From Turritopsis dohrnii (Eukaryota > Cnidaria > Hydrozoa > Anthoathecata > Oceaniidae), in NCBI GenBank assembly GCA_027922465.2, contig BQMF02000034.1, forward strand, positions 1,054,001 through 1,118,000: 64,000 nucleotides of DNA, written 5' to 3'. The notes under the pieces were generated by a model that searched no databases, was not told the origin of the DNA, and was given only the letters and a program-made list of their open reading frames with translations. Below are positions 53,332 to 64,000 of the stretch, piece after piece. Every line of letters begins with the position of its first letter. The stretch's first letter is position 1. The translations under genes and the position numbers were made by a program.

Positions 53332-56300
53332 TTACAAAACATGGTAAGATTTTGTCGATTTCAATTCCTCTGGTTTTATATCCAAACTGTCGGTACCAGT
53401 CTTTTTATTGTCATCCTCTGCGATCATTTGTGTATGTTTTTTCATATTTATGAAGCTGCTAAGATCGGGTGGGGGCGGCCCTTCATTATCATCATCAGGC
53501 ATTGAGCCGGGTGGTCCTAGTGACGAAGCAGACATGGTAGTTGGAGATCTGAGGGCGGTTGATGAAGGCCTGGACGTTGCAGGTGGTTTTGTACTCCCTT
53601 GGGAGGTTGTTGGCGTTCGATGGATCGTCACAGTGGGCGTAGTTGGTTCAGGCATTGCGCCACCATTAGTAGTAGAAGTGGTTGTTGTTCTGGGATTTGG
53701 CGTGCTAGGTGTTTTGAATGAAGGTGGTATCGGTTTTCTTGTGGTGTGTTTCGGAGGATTAGTGTGTGGTCGCACTGTAATTTGCGTATGTGGTCTTGCA
53801 GTAGTTTGTAGGTTATCTTCGTCGCTGTCTTCCAAAGCATCCAATGCTGATAAAATATAAAAAATTGATGCAATTCAATACTGAAATATAGGAAACATTG
53901 ACTAAGGAAATGGTAATAACTTACGAATGCAAATTTTATCTGAGAAAGTGTAACCATTCTGACAACCACAATATCCGGTCAGCGGTACACACGTTGAATA
54001 AGTAGGACATTGGCCACACTTTGGTTTTGATTCTAAGTAAATGCATGTTCCATGAAAATGATATTATCAAGAAGCTAGAAGCAACTTTATATTTAGTTTT
54101 GATTTATTAAGATCTTACCTAATACACACTCGTACCCATTCCCTGTATAGCCTGATTTGCACTTACAATGTCCCTGTTCACACTTTGCATTCACATCACA
54201 ATCGTGACATCTATCAACTAAACAGAGTTATTTGCCAAAATTATATGATATTCTGTGACCTTCTTAAAGTACTTGCACAAATTTGGTGACTTACTCAAAC
54301 AGTTGGATCCAGTGAAACGTGGCATACACTTGCAGTCATATCCACTTTGTAAAGTTGTACACGTTCCGCCATTTAAGCATGGATTCGGATTACATGGATG
54401 TGGTGGTTCTACAAACCGGAAATCGGAATTTTTATATCGGAATACAAATCGGAATATCTTAGTATAACCTCGTTATCAATCCTGACTAAAGTTTTTTCAT
54501 TTACCTGGCGTTGTTGTTGGGAGGGCGTCGCATTTGAAGCCAGTGGTGCCGGGCGGACATTTACAGGTAAAATTCCCTTTTAAATCTTCTACGCATGTGC
54601 CACCATTCAGACAAGGATTGTGTGGTTTGCATTCTGAAATGAGAACAATTCCTTCTTAAAACAAAATCGAGAAAGGTATTTGTTGGTCGATAATTGCTTT
54701 GGGCGTGAGGGCGGTTGGTTCGTACAAACACATTGCTTGACACCATTTGTAAGTGTCTGTACAGTAGCGTGAAGGTGGAAAATAACTGTACGAAAATACA
54801 AACGTACGTTTCAAATATTGACATTTGTCTCCATAAAACCATTCACTGCAAACACATTTGGCATCACTAGCATCAGTTTTTCTCTGATACGTTCCACCAT
54901 TTTGACAAGGATTTGGCATGGCAGTAGTCGAGACCTGACCAGCTGTCAATCAAAGAAGAAAAAGAAAATTTTAACATTGTGATAATCATCCTTATACTAG
55001 TCAGAAATTCCGCTGTCGACTTACGATCTTCCTCATTACAAGTTCTGTTTCTCTGAGAGAAATACCACTTCTTGTCATTAAAACTATTACAAACGCAAGC
55101 TCCTGTATCTGGATCGCAATGAGTGCCTGGTCTTGTAAGAAGATCAGGACTTTTGGGACAATTGCATTCTAAAAATATACAAATCCGCATTTGTTAATAT
55201 CGGTGAATTAGTGTTTCTTGAACCTGCAGAAATGAACCCGCAAAACTTACCTGTAAGACTTACCTGCGCAAACTGGCTGCAACCATTCTCCTTTGCACTG
55301 ACATGAGGTTTTCCCTGTGGTTTCATTCACGCTGCAAGCACCATTGTGTTGGCATGGGTTTGGCACACACGGAACAGAAACTAGAAACAAGTAATAGAGA
55401 CATACAAAGCCTTTATATCGTCCAGTTACTTCCAATGCAAAAACTTTGCCTCTAACATGGTTGACACATGTTCAAGATATTTTATAGATATCTTACAGAA
55501 CTATGAAATATTGTCATGGGCAATAGAGACAAAAAGAAATAGAGAAAGGTTAAACCTCACTTACTGTTGCAATGAGAGCCTCGATAACCTTCGATACATT
55601 TACACTGGAACGTTTGATCTGAGTGCGAAACACATTTCCCATTCACACATGGATCTGGGATGCAAGGATCACCAACTAAAATCATAAAATAATGTTAAAA
55701 GATTATCTGGTAACTGACAAAGGAGAGCACGGTGGAGAGCATATAAGATGACGTAATAAAAGATGACGTACTGTCACAGTGCGGTGGTAGGTACGGATGT
55801 TTACATTCGCATACGTAATCTCCATTTTTATCTTTTATACAGGTTCCGTCGTTCGAACATGGATTGGGTTTACACGGGTCGGGATTCTCAGCTAGAAGAT
55901 CGAAAGAACAAGGCTGTTTGAACAATCTTTTAATCACAGTAAGAGGAGGTGGAAGAAGATAATGGACTTGCGATATTCGGGAAACAGTTATTACGAGAAT
56001 GAGGAGTAGTGAGTGTTAACTTGCTCTTTTTGTTTTCATTTTTTAGAAAATTATGAAGGGATATCAAAATCGCGGAATAACATCTACATCAAAAACAATT
56101 CTATTCCAGAAATCAATATTTTCTTTTCCTTGCAACACAGTATCATCCTGACAACAAATTTGCCTTTAATAACTTATCGTAAATTTTCAGGTGAGGCTGA
56201 CCATGAAACCCGGACTTCTTTAGTTGTAAGTTAAAAGGCAGCCAAAAAGCACAGCTAATTGCAATACAAATGAAAATTAGGATGAAATAAGGGTATTCAT

Positions 56301-59300
56301 TCTTGGCAATTCAGCTGAGGAAAGTTTAAAGAGAACTTCTGGAAAGATCTTTTGATTACGTCATACTTACGTTCACACACGAACCCGTTGCCACTGTAAC
56401 CATCATCACAAACGCATGTTGATTGGTTGTTGCAGTGACCATTTGGAGAACAGTGGTTGCAAATGATGTCTAAAAGTAAATCCAAACATATGAGACATAC
56501 AACACAGGAATTTCAAATATTAAAGAGAACACCTCTTACCTGTACAATGTGGCCCCATGTAAGGTGGCCGGCATAAACAATAGTACTGCATTGTTCTAAA
56601 AGCCCAACGAAATCCCGACAACGCATCGACACATTGGCCGTCTGAGCGACAAGGCTTCAATCGACAGGGACTGATTTCTGTGAAGGTCAAATAAAGCAAT
56701 CAGATAATAAATAAAAAAAAGTACATAACTCAAGAAATGTGTGATGAGTGTACCTGAGCAATTTCTTCCACTCGCCCACGGCGAACACAGACAGCGGTAG
56801 TCGGTCCCATTCTCCGCGCAGGTGGAGCCATAGTAACATGGGTTCGGTGAACATGGGCGATCTAAAAATAGGGTATGCTTTAAATATATGATTGACTATT
56901 TTCTTGACCCACAAACAGTTCAAGGTAGAAGCATACCTGTACATCGCTTCCCGATATAACCTTCTTTACAAATGCATTGGAAATCGTCGTTTGTTTCACG
57001 GCATGTGCCGCCATTATCGCACGGATTAGACGGACAAAATGTCGGATCTAAAGACGTGTATGAGTAAATGATTTTTCCGCTGCATATGGAGCAGTAGCTC
57101 TTACTTCACTTACATTGACAAACAGGTCCCTTGAAATTTATCGGACAATTACAAGTAAATGTTTCATTATTTTTCGTGAGTTGGCTACACGAACCACCAT
57201 TTCGGCAAGGAGACGGAAAACATCCATCCAACTCTAAACGGAATAAATAGATGTGCATGTGCATGTATTATAACCGGGAAAGGGTTAGGGTTAAAAAAGC
57301 GCTTCCAACCTTGGCAAAATTCTCCCCTAAAACCTTTTTTGCAAATACAAGCAGTGTTTCCTTTTCCATCATGAGAACACGTTCCGCCATTTTGACAACC
57401 GTTCGGTTCACATGGATTTTGCTCTAAAATAAAATGGCGGATTGACAGTTTCGTTTTTCTTTCTCTTCTCAAATCAGCAAGTGAGTTGTGATTGGGATAT
57501 TATTCTTACTCTCACAATGTTTGCCATAGTAGGATTTCGAACAAGTACAATGATACCATGGCAGATGCGAAACAACATTGCACGTTCCGTTGTTCTGGCA
57601 CGGACAACTCGAGCAGTAGTTAATTTCTAGAATAAAATAAATTTATTAAATAATATAATTAAGAAAAATCGAACGTTTTAACGAAAGAAATATTTACCTC
57701 CACAAAATTTTCCTATAAATTTCTTCTTGCAGATGCATTGGAAACCTGCATAATCCCCAGGAATTTTTATCCCGCCGTTCTGACATGGATGAACAGTTTC
57801 AACTGTAAAGGAATCATACAATGACAACGTTAAACCAATAACTCCTATTACGTCACGGATTTAAAAGATTTCGTAAATAAACGTTACCATAATGATGAAA
57901 AGTTTTGTTGCTATGGTAATGATGATGTTTGTACACATGGTCCGTGTGGTGATGTATACCAAAGCCGTAGTTTGGCTGTTGATGAGCTTGGTAGTAGATT
58001 ACATTGGACGGAGAATGGATATAATAGGGAACATTATACGTCATAATGTCGGATGGCGGGCTGTTTGCTGAACAACAAAATGAATATAATATACTGGGTG
58101 AGTCTTGTGTTTCACAAAAAATATCTTTCGATTGAATAATTATGAAAGATAATTATTTTTATTTCTGAATAGAGGAATCCTTTACCTATATTTTGGGGGA
58201 TCACGTTTCTAATTCGGTTGAGTAGAAAAAGTTACCTTCCTTTTAAAAACCTTTGAAAAATGGACAAAAAAGCCGAGCAACCCGGTATCGCACCCAGTCC
58301 ATGAGTAAACCAAAACGGATTAAAACAGATTATAACGGATTTAAACTGATGATACACAATCTGTTTTGATTTATGTTTTTAGAGCTCGGTAAAAATTAGC
58401 TAATTTTTAGCTTATGTCGTGGCCTAAAGTTGTTTTTCAGTTGCTTTGCAACTTCTGGCAGGTGGTGCAATTTGACGGACTCAATCCTATGTGCTTTAAT
58501 TACTTTTAAGCATCTCTGAGTAAAGTTATTTATCTCGATTGCTAACAGTTAGCCAGACCTACAAGTTTCTTAATTTTTGAACAGGCGAGACTTGGTTGGT
58601 TATGAACTGATGGCTATATAGAATTTTGTTTGTATGTTTTAGTTGCACATTGGTTTTATATTCAAAATCGTAGTTTAAAAAAATCTCTCAATATGTTTTA
58701 AGAAAATTAATTAAGTTGTTTACCGGCATTAATATCGCCTATATTGCCGTCAGATGGCAGGGTGACAATATTGCCATCAGATGGTTGTGTGACGATGTTG
58801 CCGTCAGATGGCTGGGTGACGAGGATTTGATCTTTTACGTGAGTGGACTGATCGCTACTTTCTGCTAAAATATCAACATGACGATGGAGATGATGTCAAC
58901 AGTTGTTTTTGTTTTGAATGGAGATAACAATAATATACATACCTGGTTGTTGGTCGTGCAGGAGGTCTTCACGTAAGAAGTCATCAAAGACGCGTTCCAC
59001 TCCTAATGTCAGATCGAAACCAAATCGTTGGCATTGTTATTCTGGGAGGTAATAGTGAGAGGCAATTCTGATAGGCAATACTGAGAGACTTACCAAAGTT
59101 TTCAGTTGAAACATAATTTCCTGAAAAAACCTTCTCTAGCCAGTCTTTGAATCTTCTGTTTAGATGTTTGTCTTGCAAGACAGGCGAGTCTAACAAAGAA
59201 ATACCAATTCATTTGTTAACCAACTTAATCAACAGGTGATTGATATAATTTATTATATATATGAGGTTTTTTTTTCTTATTTATCTTTTACTTCTTTAAT

Positions 59301-60511
59301 ATGCAAATTTTATTATGCTCACATTCTGATTACATGACATTTGAAAAACGATAACTATTTACGGCACGTGACTGCTCATTTTGATAGAAATGACACTATA
59401 TCAGAATCCCTTATACCAAAACAAAATTTAAACCGAGAGGAGAGGATATGTAAGACGGGGGGCGATAATATGTAAATTTCAAGTTCTACTTCCATCTACA
59501 GATGAAGAAAAATATTTACCAGGATGAGTGACTTTGTATTTCCGTAACCAAGCAACGAATCTGGTCATCATTTCTATCGAGGATGGCAATTTCACGCCTA
59601 AGAATTAACACAATGGCTCGTATAAGTTGACAGCTTTGTTATTCAAACAATCTGATAATTTATCTTACCTTCCATTGAAAGATCCGGAGACTGGTTACTA
59701 GGTTTCTGATGATGTTTTTTTGACGTATCGTGGTCACGTTCGAAATGTTTCTCATCTGGAGAATTCGTGTCTAGTGACACCAGTTCATTCAATTGTTTTT
59801 CAATTTCTCTGAAGGAACCCGATTTGGATGAGTTTCTTGTAGAAGATGTGTTCTTTGGACCTGGAGTCTTTGGACCTGCAGTCGTTTCATTAGACATCGC
59901 TTTAGTCACAGTTTTGTTTCCAGACCTCTTCGAACTTAAGTATCTTTCAATAGGAATATCAGAACTCATATAGTCACTTGAGTTTGTTTTTGATTCTTCT
60001 ATTGTTCTATTGGTTGCTCCATCAGAATTATGGGTAAAATTATTTGCCGTGTCACTAAGGGCAACCTTATCAACATCATCATCTCGATCAATCAAATTAT
60101 TAATCTCTGCTATTTCATCACCATCTTCTAAAGAGAGAGGCAAATATCACATGTGGTGAATTTTCAATAGTGACGTAAAAATTAATGTGCAATCGTACCT
60201 GTCAACTTTGCAAGTAAATTATTATGAAAGCTATTTGTTCTTTTAATTGGATTTTGAAATTTACTTTTATGATGGCCAGTCATTGGTTCAAACTTTTTCT
60301 CTTTGTGATACGGGGTCTTCTCCTTCCGTACATTTAGCCATGGTACGTCGCCTTTACTGTGATGGTGTTCGCTGGTATGTTTGCCATGCAGTTTTCGGAA
60401 GTTAATTTTTTTCTTGTGTTTGTGCTGACTTCCTTCGCACTGGATTGACATATATACCAACACATATACGAAGCCAGTGAACCAAAAACGTAAAAGTACA
60501 TCCGGTTTCAT
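53332..60511 (-). CDS. Secreted multi-EGF protein with His-rich and mucin-like parts
   Basis: 25 coding exons, all joined in phase 1, total 1,275 residues. From the start at 60511: signal peptide ([20 protein letters not shown] ...), Lys/His-rich stretch, charged Asp/Ser/Asn-rich region (60127-59669), small exons, a tandem QPSDGNIVT repeat exon (58861-58724), and a His/Tyr-rich exon (58067-57888). Then come about 17 EGF-like modules, mostly one per exon from 57802 to 53925 (for example [23 protein letters not shown]). One larger Cys-rich exon (55168-55025) is less typical. The last exon (53846-53332) is a Thr/Pro-rich mucin-like tail ending KSTKSYHVL. No membrane anchor is visible, so it is probably extracellular matrix or mucus. 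I do not recognise an orthologue. Confidence 0.88.
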
Positions 60512-61326
60512 GTCAAAGGTCACCAAAATTATGCAAACCAAAAAAAAAAAAAGAAAAGAAAAGAGTTCTACATGTAGTTTTTGAATTTTATTTTTTTCAT
60601 TTTAAATTTTTTGTCATTACTAAAATGAAAAAGATGATAAGAAACCTACTAAAGCGTTGTCAAACGTTACGTCACAAATTCTAGAAACTTTAAATTTGAC
60701 ATACAATAAAACAAAAAATTAGTTGATCTTTCCCCAAGTCGGAAAGCCTGGTTCTCCTCGCCTTCTTAACTCAAAAAATGGTTTCTTTAAAAATCCAGAA
60801 ATTCTTCGCAATCAACTTTTTTTTTCTTCTTCTGCCGCAAATGTTGCAAGAACTTAAAATATGCGTAAGGCCCTGTTTTCATTAAGGCGAGACATAGACA
60901 AAATATTAATGATCGTTATCAATTTGTTTATTCATTAGATAAATGTAATTCTTTCACACAAATTCACGTATCTTCTCAAATGTTACTCTCAAATTACCAG
61001 CAAGACAGTGCTAATCTTTTTATTCTCGATGGATACTTCCTGCTGAATCATGCAGAACCAAAAATATTAAAAATACTCAACTGTGAAAATCTGTTTAATG
61101 ACATGTTTACACGCCGGGTGAACTTGTACAAATGAAAGGAGACTAAAATTTTACCTCAACTCAATATGTTTTCAAACTCTGTAATGGTGTTAATTAGACA
61201 GAAAAAAAAACTTGATTCGACTCATTGTCATTATGCTAAAGAAACTTTTTACTGCTGACAAGCAAGAATGAACTAAAACACGTAACATCAGACAGCCATC
61301 CGGCATCAATCCGACATCAATCCGGC
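60512..61326. promoter_or_regulatory. Shared intergenic region of two divergent EGF-type genes
   Basis: 815 bp between the two start codons, AT-rich, with short direct repeats next to the plus-strand start (CCGGCATCAATCCGACATCA). Because the genes point away from each other it must hold both 5' flanks, and may act as a bidirectional promoter. I see no confident TATA or initiator placement. Confidence 0.4.
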
Positions 61327-64000
61327 ATGAACGTCAATTACCTACTTGTTCTCGTCGCCATAAATTTTTCATTTTTTTCGTCAAGTTTGCGACATGATGT
61401 TTCACATAAACGTCAACGAGCCAAAAAGTCGGTGTCACTTGCAGATATGCCTGGCGTCGAGTTTGATGGACTACCTGGAATAGATCAAGATGCATTTCAG
61501 GTGAACTTAGCAAAAGGGATTATTGAAAAAGAAGAGGAAAGAGAAAAACTCCATGTGTTGAATGCATTACGCGCCGATCCTTTAGAAATGCCTGAAGAAA
61601 AATTCCTCCTTGATCAAGACATCGACTGGAAAAAAGATCATTTAGAAAAAGACAAGCAACAGTCTAGTGTTCAAAAGCAGGAATCACAGTCTAGTGTTCA
61701 AAAGCTTGAATCACTTGGGTTTGATGTGGATTCAAGTGATGAAGGAAGTAGTGGCAGCCAATCAAGTTCTAAACGTCACAAAAAGATTAGAAAAAAACAC
61801 AAAGAAAAAAAGAAAAAAGATTCAAAATCATGGAAGCGATACGAGGAGTATCCAGAATACCATCTAGACCATGTTGGTATGAACGCAATTGATAGCACGG
61901 AAGAGGGTAAAGAAAATAACTATGGACCAGAGGCTAGAGAACACAATAATGATTATCATGATGATTATTACAGCGATGATGGAGACCAAATGGAGGATAG
62001 TGATGAAGTGGATGAGGTAAGGGCGTTTTTATGTATCGATGGCGTAAAAGGCATTCACTAACACCCCTCCGCAAGTAGCTATGACAACATCCCTCAAGCA
62101 GCTTATTTGAAAGGCATATAAAATGTGGAATTTAAATGAGAACTTATTGCTTTATTTTGATTTTATTTTTTATTTTTATTTTTACTTTTATTTTCATTCA
62201 TCCAAACCGACACCATGCAACCTGGGTTCGAGGTTGGACACCATGCTTTCTCTGTTAGGGTTTTGATAACAAACACATCTCATGTTTGCCACTAACAATT
62301 TGGTGAGCAATAAGAAATTTTAGTCAATGTCTTGTCATAATGTTTGACGCATGCGTAGAAGATCAAAGCTCCCTGAAGAACTTTTGAAAAAAACCTTTCT
62401 TATTTCAAACTTGACGTGAACCGAACGTGACTAGGAAGCCGTGAACCGGTTTATCAAAACAAAAATCGGTTTGAAAATGCCCAACAGCGATTTTTGATAG
62501 TGTAAACTAAGCTTTTGATAGTGTAAACTAAGCTTTTTGTGATAGGAAGATGAGCATTCTCAGGCAAATATGGAGAATTCGGAACATTCGGAACACTTGA
62601 GTAAACATCCAAGACCTCATTATCAGGTCGGATTAAGACCTCACTTCCACGTAAGTCAATATGTTTTCTTTGACACCAAACTTTTTTAGACAGTATTTTC
62701 AAATGTGCTTTACTCTGTTAGAACCATGAGAATTCCGACAAACGAACTATTAACGACGTGACGTTAGCCGAGGATAACTTACAACGTGGAATACAACCCG
62801 ACCAAGATTTGCATATGGAAGATGTTCGGAATATCCAACGATTACAAAACGAGCATCTAGCACGGCATTTCGAGGATGACGACGGCAACACGGATGAATA
62901 TGACGACGAAGACGGTTATGATGACGACGATGATGAAGATGACGACGACGATGAGAAATCAAGACACAACGTCCTTGGATATTCAGATGGTTTTTCAGTT
63001 CAAAAGGTAAACTTCTGTTCCAGTCCTTTCTGACACTTAATAAAGATCATGAAAATCTCACCAAATCTTAACGATAAATTCTCTGTTAACCACTCAGGGC
63101 GCATATAATACTTTTTTCATGTGGAGGACGCTTATTGGGGGCGAATGACAGATGATTTACCGTACAGGTCAACGAGAAAAATATTTTTGAGTATAACTAT
63201 ACGTAAAGATATTCTCCTCTTATAGGATCAAGTGGCTGGCTTGAATCAATCCTTTGCAGACCAGCCAGACGACTTAGCGGAAACCAAAGACGACATCATT
63301 CGAGAACAGACGAAAGAATCGACTGGCGAGAAGAAAACTTTGCTCATTCATAAAGATGGCGGTGGAGAGGAGAAATTGTTAATCCCTGATGAAAGTCTAC
63401 AAGAAAGTCATGTAAAAATGCTGATGCGGCATATTTCTTTTCAAATACTCTTTCTGTAGCTTGTATGAAAATAGCCATAACAACATAAGTTTGCTTAGCA
63501 ACAAGATACAGTCGTGCCCATGGTTGTGAATCTCTTCTTTACGTTTGAAAGAACGAATCAATACGCAATAATGAGGCGATACCATTTTTAAATAGCCTCA
63601 AAAGTGACAGGCTAGACTGATAGCATTTATTCATTCAGTTCCAAACTGCGTGGGTTTGTCTTGTTTTATGCGGACCCAGTTATATTTTCATAACCAATAT
63701 CAAAATGGTGGCTGTAACAGTTAACATTTTTTTTATTAGAATCGCGGTTTAGAAGACATCGATGATTCTGATCATATCGTGTCCGATTCGCATTCTTATC
63801 ACATCCACCATCCACCTAACCATATCCAAAAACACATCCATCACTATCACAGGAAAGAGTACAGCACTTACAGTAAGATGACACTGATTTCCGCGCATCC
63901 CGACAGTGACAAATTCATGACGTCATCCTTATTCTTCACGTTTAGAGCATTCTGAGAATCCCTGTCAAAATGGCGGAATTTATGCCCCATTTCCTAATCA
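61327..64000 (+). CDS. Secreted acidic/His-rich EGF protein, 5' part (cut by window)
   Basis: Exons 61327-62016, 62546-62650, 62722-63006, 63226-63411, 63740-63872 and 63946 to the edge; phases agree. A signal peptide (MNVNYLLVLVAINFSFFSSS) is followed by RQRAKK, a Ser-rich stretch with a duplicated QSSVQK(Q/L)ES unit, a Lys-rich KIRKKHKEKKKKD block, Asp/Glu-rich segments with a long poly-acidic run in exon 3, and a His-rich exon (SYHIHHPPNHIQKHIHHYHR). The last exon starts an EGF module (NPCQNGGIYAPFP). This order repeats that of the minus-strand gene 53332-60511, whose first EGF also reads PCQNGGI. A secreted, cation-binding matrix protein is my inference. Confidence 0.82.
62017..62545. repeat. 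Intron with dispersed-repeat fragment
   Basis: First intron of the plus-strand EGF gene. GCAACCTGGGTTCGAGGTTG near 62218 resembles, in inverse orientation, dispersed fragments at 23812 and 36840. A direct repeat TTTTGATAGTGTAAACTAAG occurs twice at 62492-62533. Confidence 0.4.

Noticed and set aside
53408..53860. 150-residue plus-strand Gly/Val-rich frame
   Set aside because: Antisense shadow of the Thr/Pro-rich last exon of the EGF gene.
62750..62962. His/Arg-rich minus-strand frame
   Set aside because: Antisense of the poly-Asp/Glu stretch in the plus-strand EGF gene exon 62722-63006.

Overview
The window is intron-rich animal DNA: about two thirds A+T, GT-AG introns, EGF exons bounded by phase-1 introns, and a dense load of DNA transposons. 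Most of the transposon families I can recognise (pogo/Tigger, Kolobok-like TTAA elements, PIF/Harbinger, Helitron, a KRBA2-like integrase relic) are common in cnidarians. A cnidarian, perhaps a hydrozoan, is my inference and not a demonstration. There is no bacterial, viral or CRISPR signal.

Layout. 1-900: possible 3' end of an unidentified plus-strand gene. 1300-5000: transposon debris, comprising a foldback element, a truncated LINE tail and a broken KRBA2-like integrase gene between two direct repeats. 5815-23458: a complete plus-strand ABCC/MRP transporter gene that I can thread through 20 coding exons with consistent phases (4,533 nt, 1,510 residues). Its first coding exon is an SH3 domain, joined in frame to the usual ABCC N-terminal linker. 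Its fourth intron (7.8 kb) holds a 5.1-kb pogo-like transposon with two divergent genes: an intact HIRAN-domain protein and a broken DDE transposase, itself split by a 1.3-kb insertion. 27104-28599: a TMEM183-like gene. 28850-45024: a stack of transposons (Helitron, Harbinger, nested TTAA elements, SINEs, other TIR elements). 45536-48935: a three-exon gene for a 696-residue Ser/Thr/Asn-rich protein I do not recognise. 48936-53100: a small segmental duplication, one copy of which is split by a 3.1-kb Helitron. 53332-60511 (minus): a 25-exon gene for a 1,275-residue secreted protein with about 17 EGF-like modules. 61327 to the window end (plus): a divergently transcribed relative with the same order of parts (signal peptide, charged region, His-rich segment, first EGF), cut off by the window edge.

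How the genes relate. The transporter and TMEM183 genes are ordinary cellular genes with no evident link. The two EGF genes look like a head-to-head duplicated pair sharing an 815-bp intergenic region. The transposons lie in introns and between genes. In one place (ABCC exon 5) the splice acceptor appears to sit inside repeat-derived sequence.
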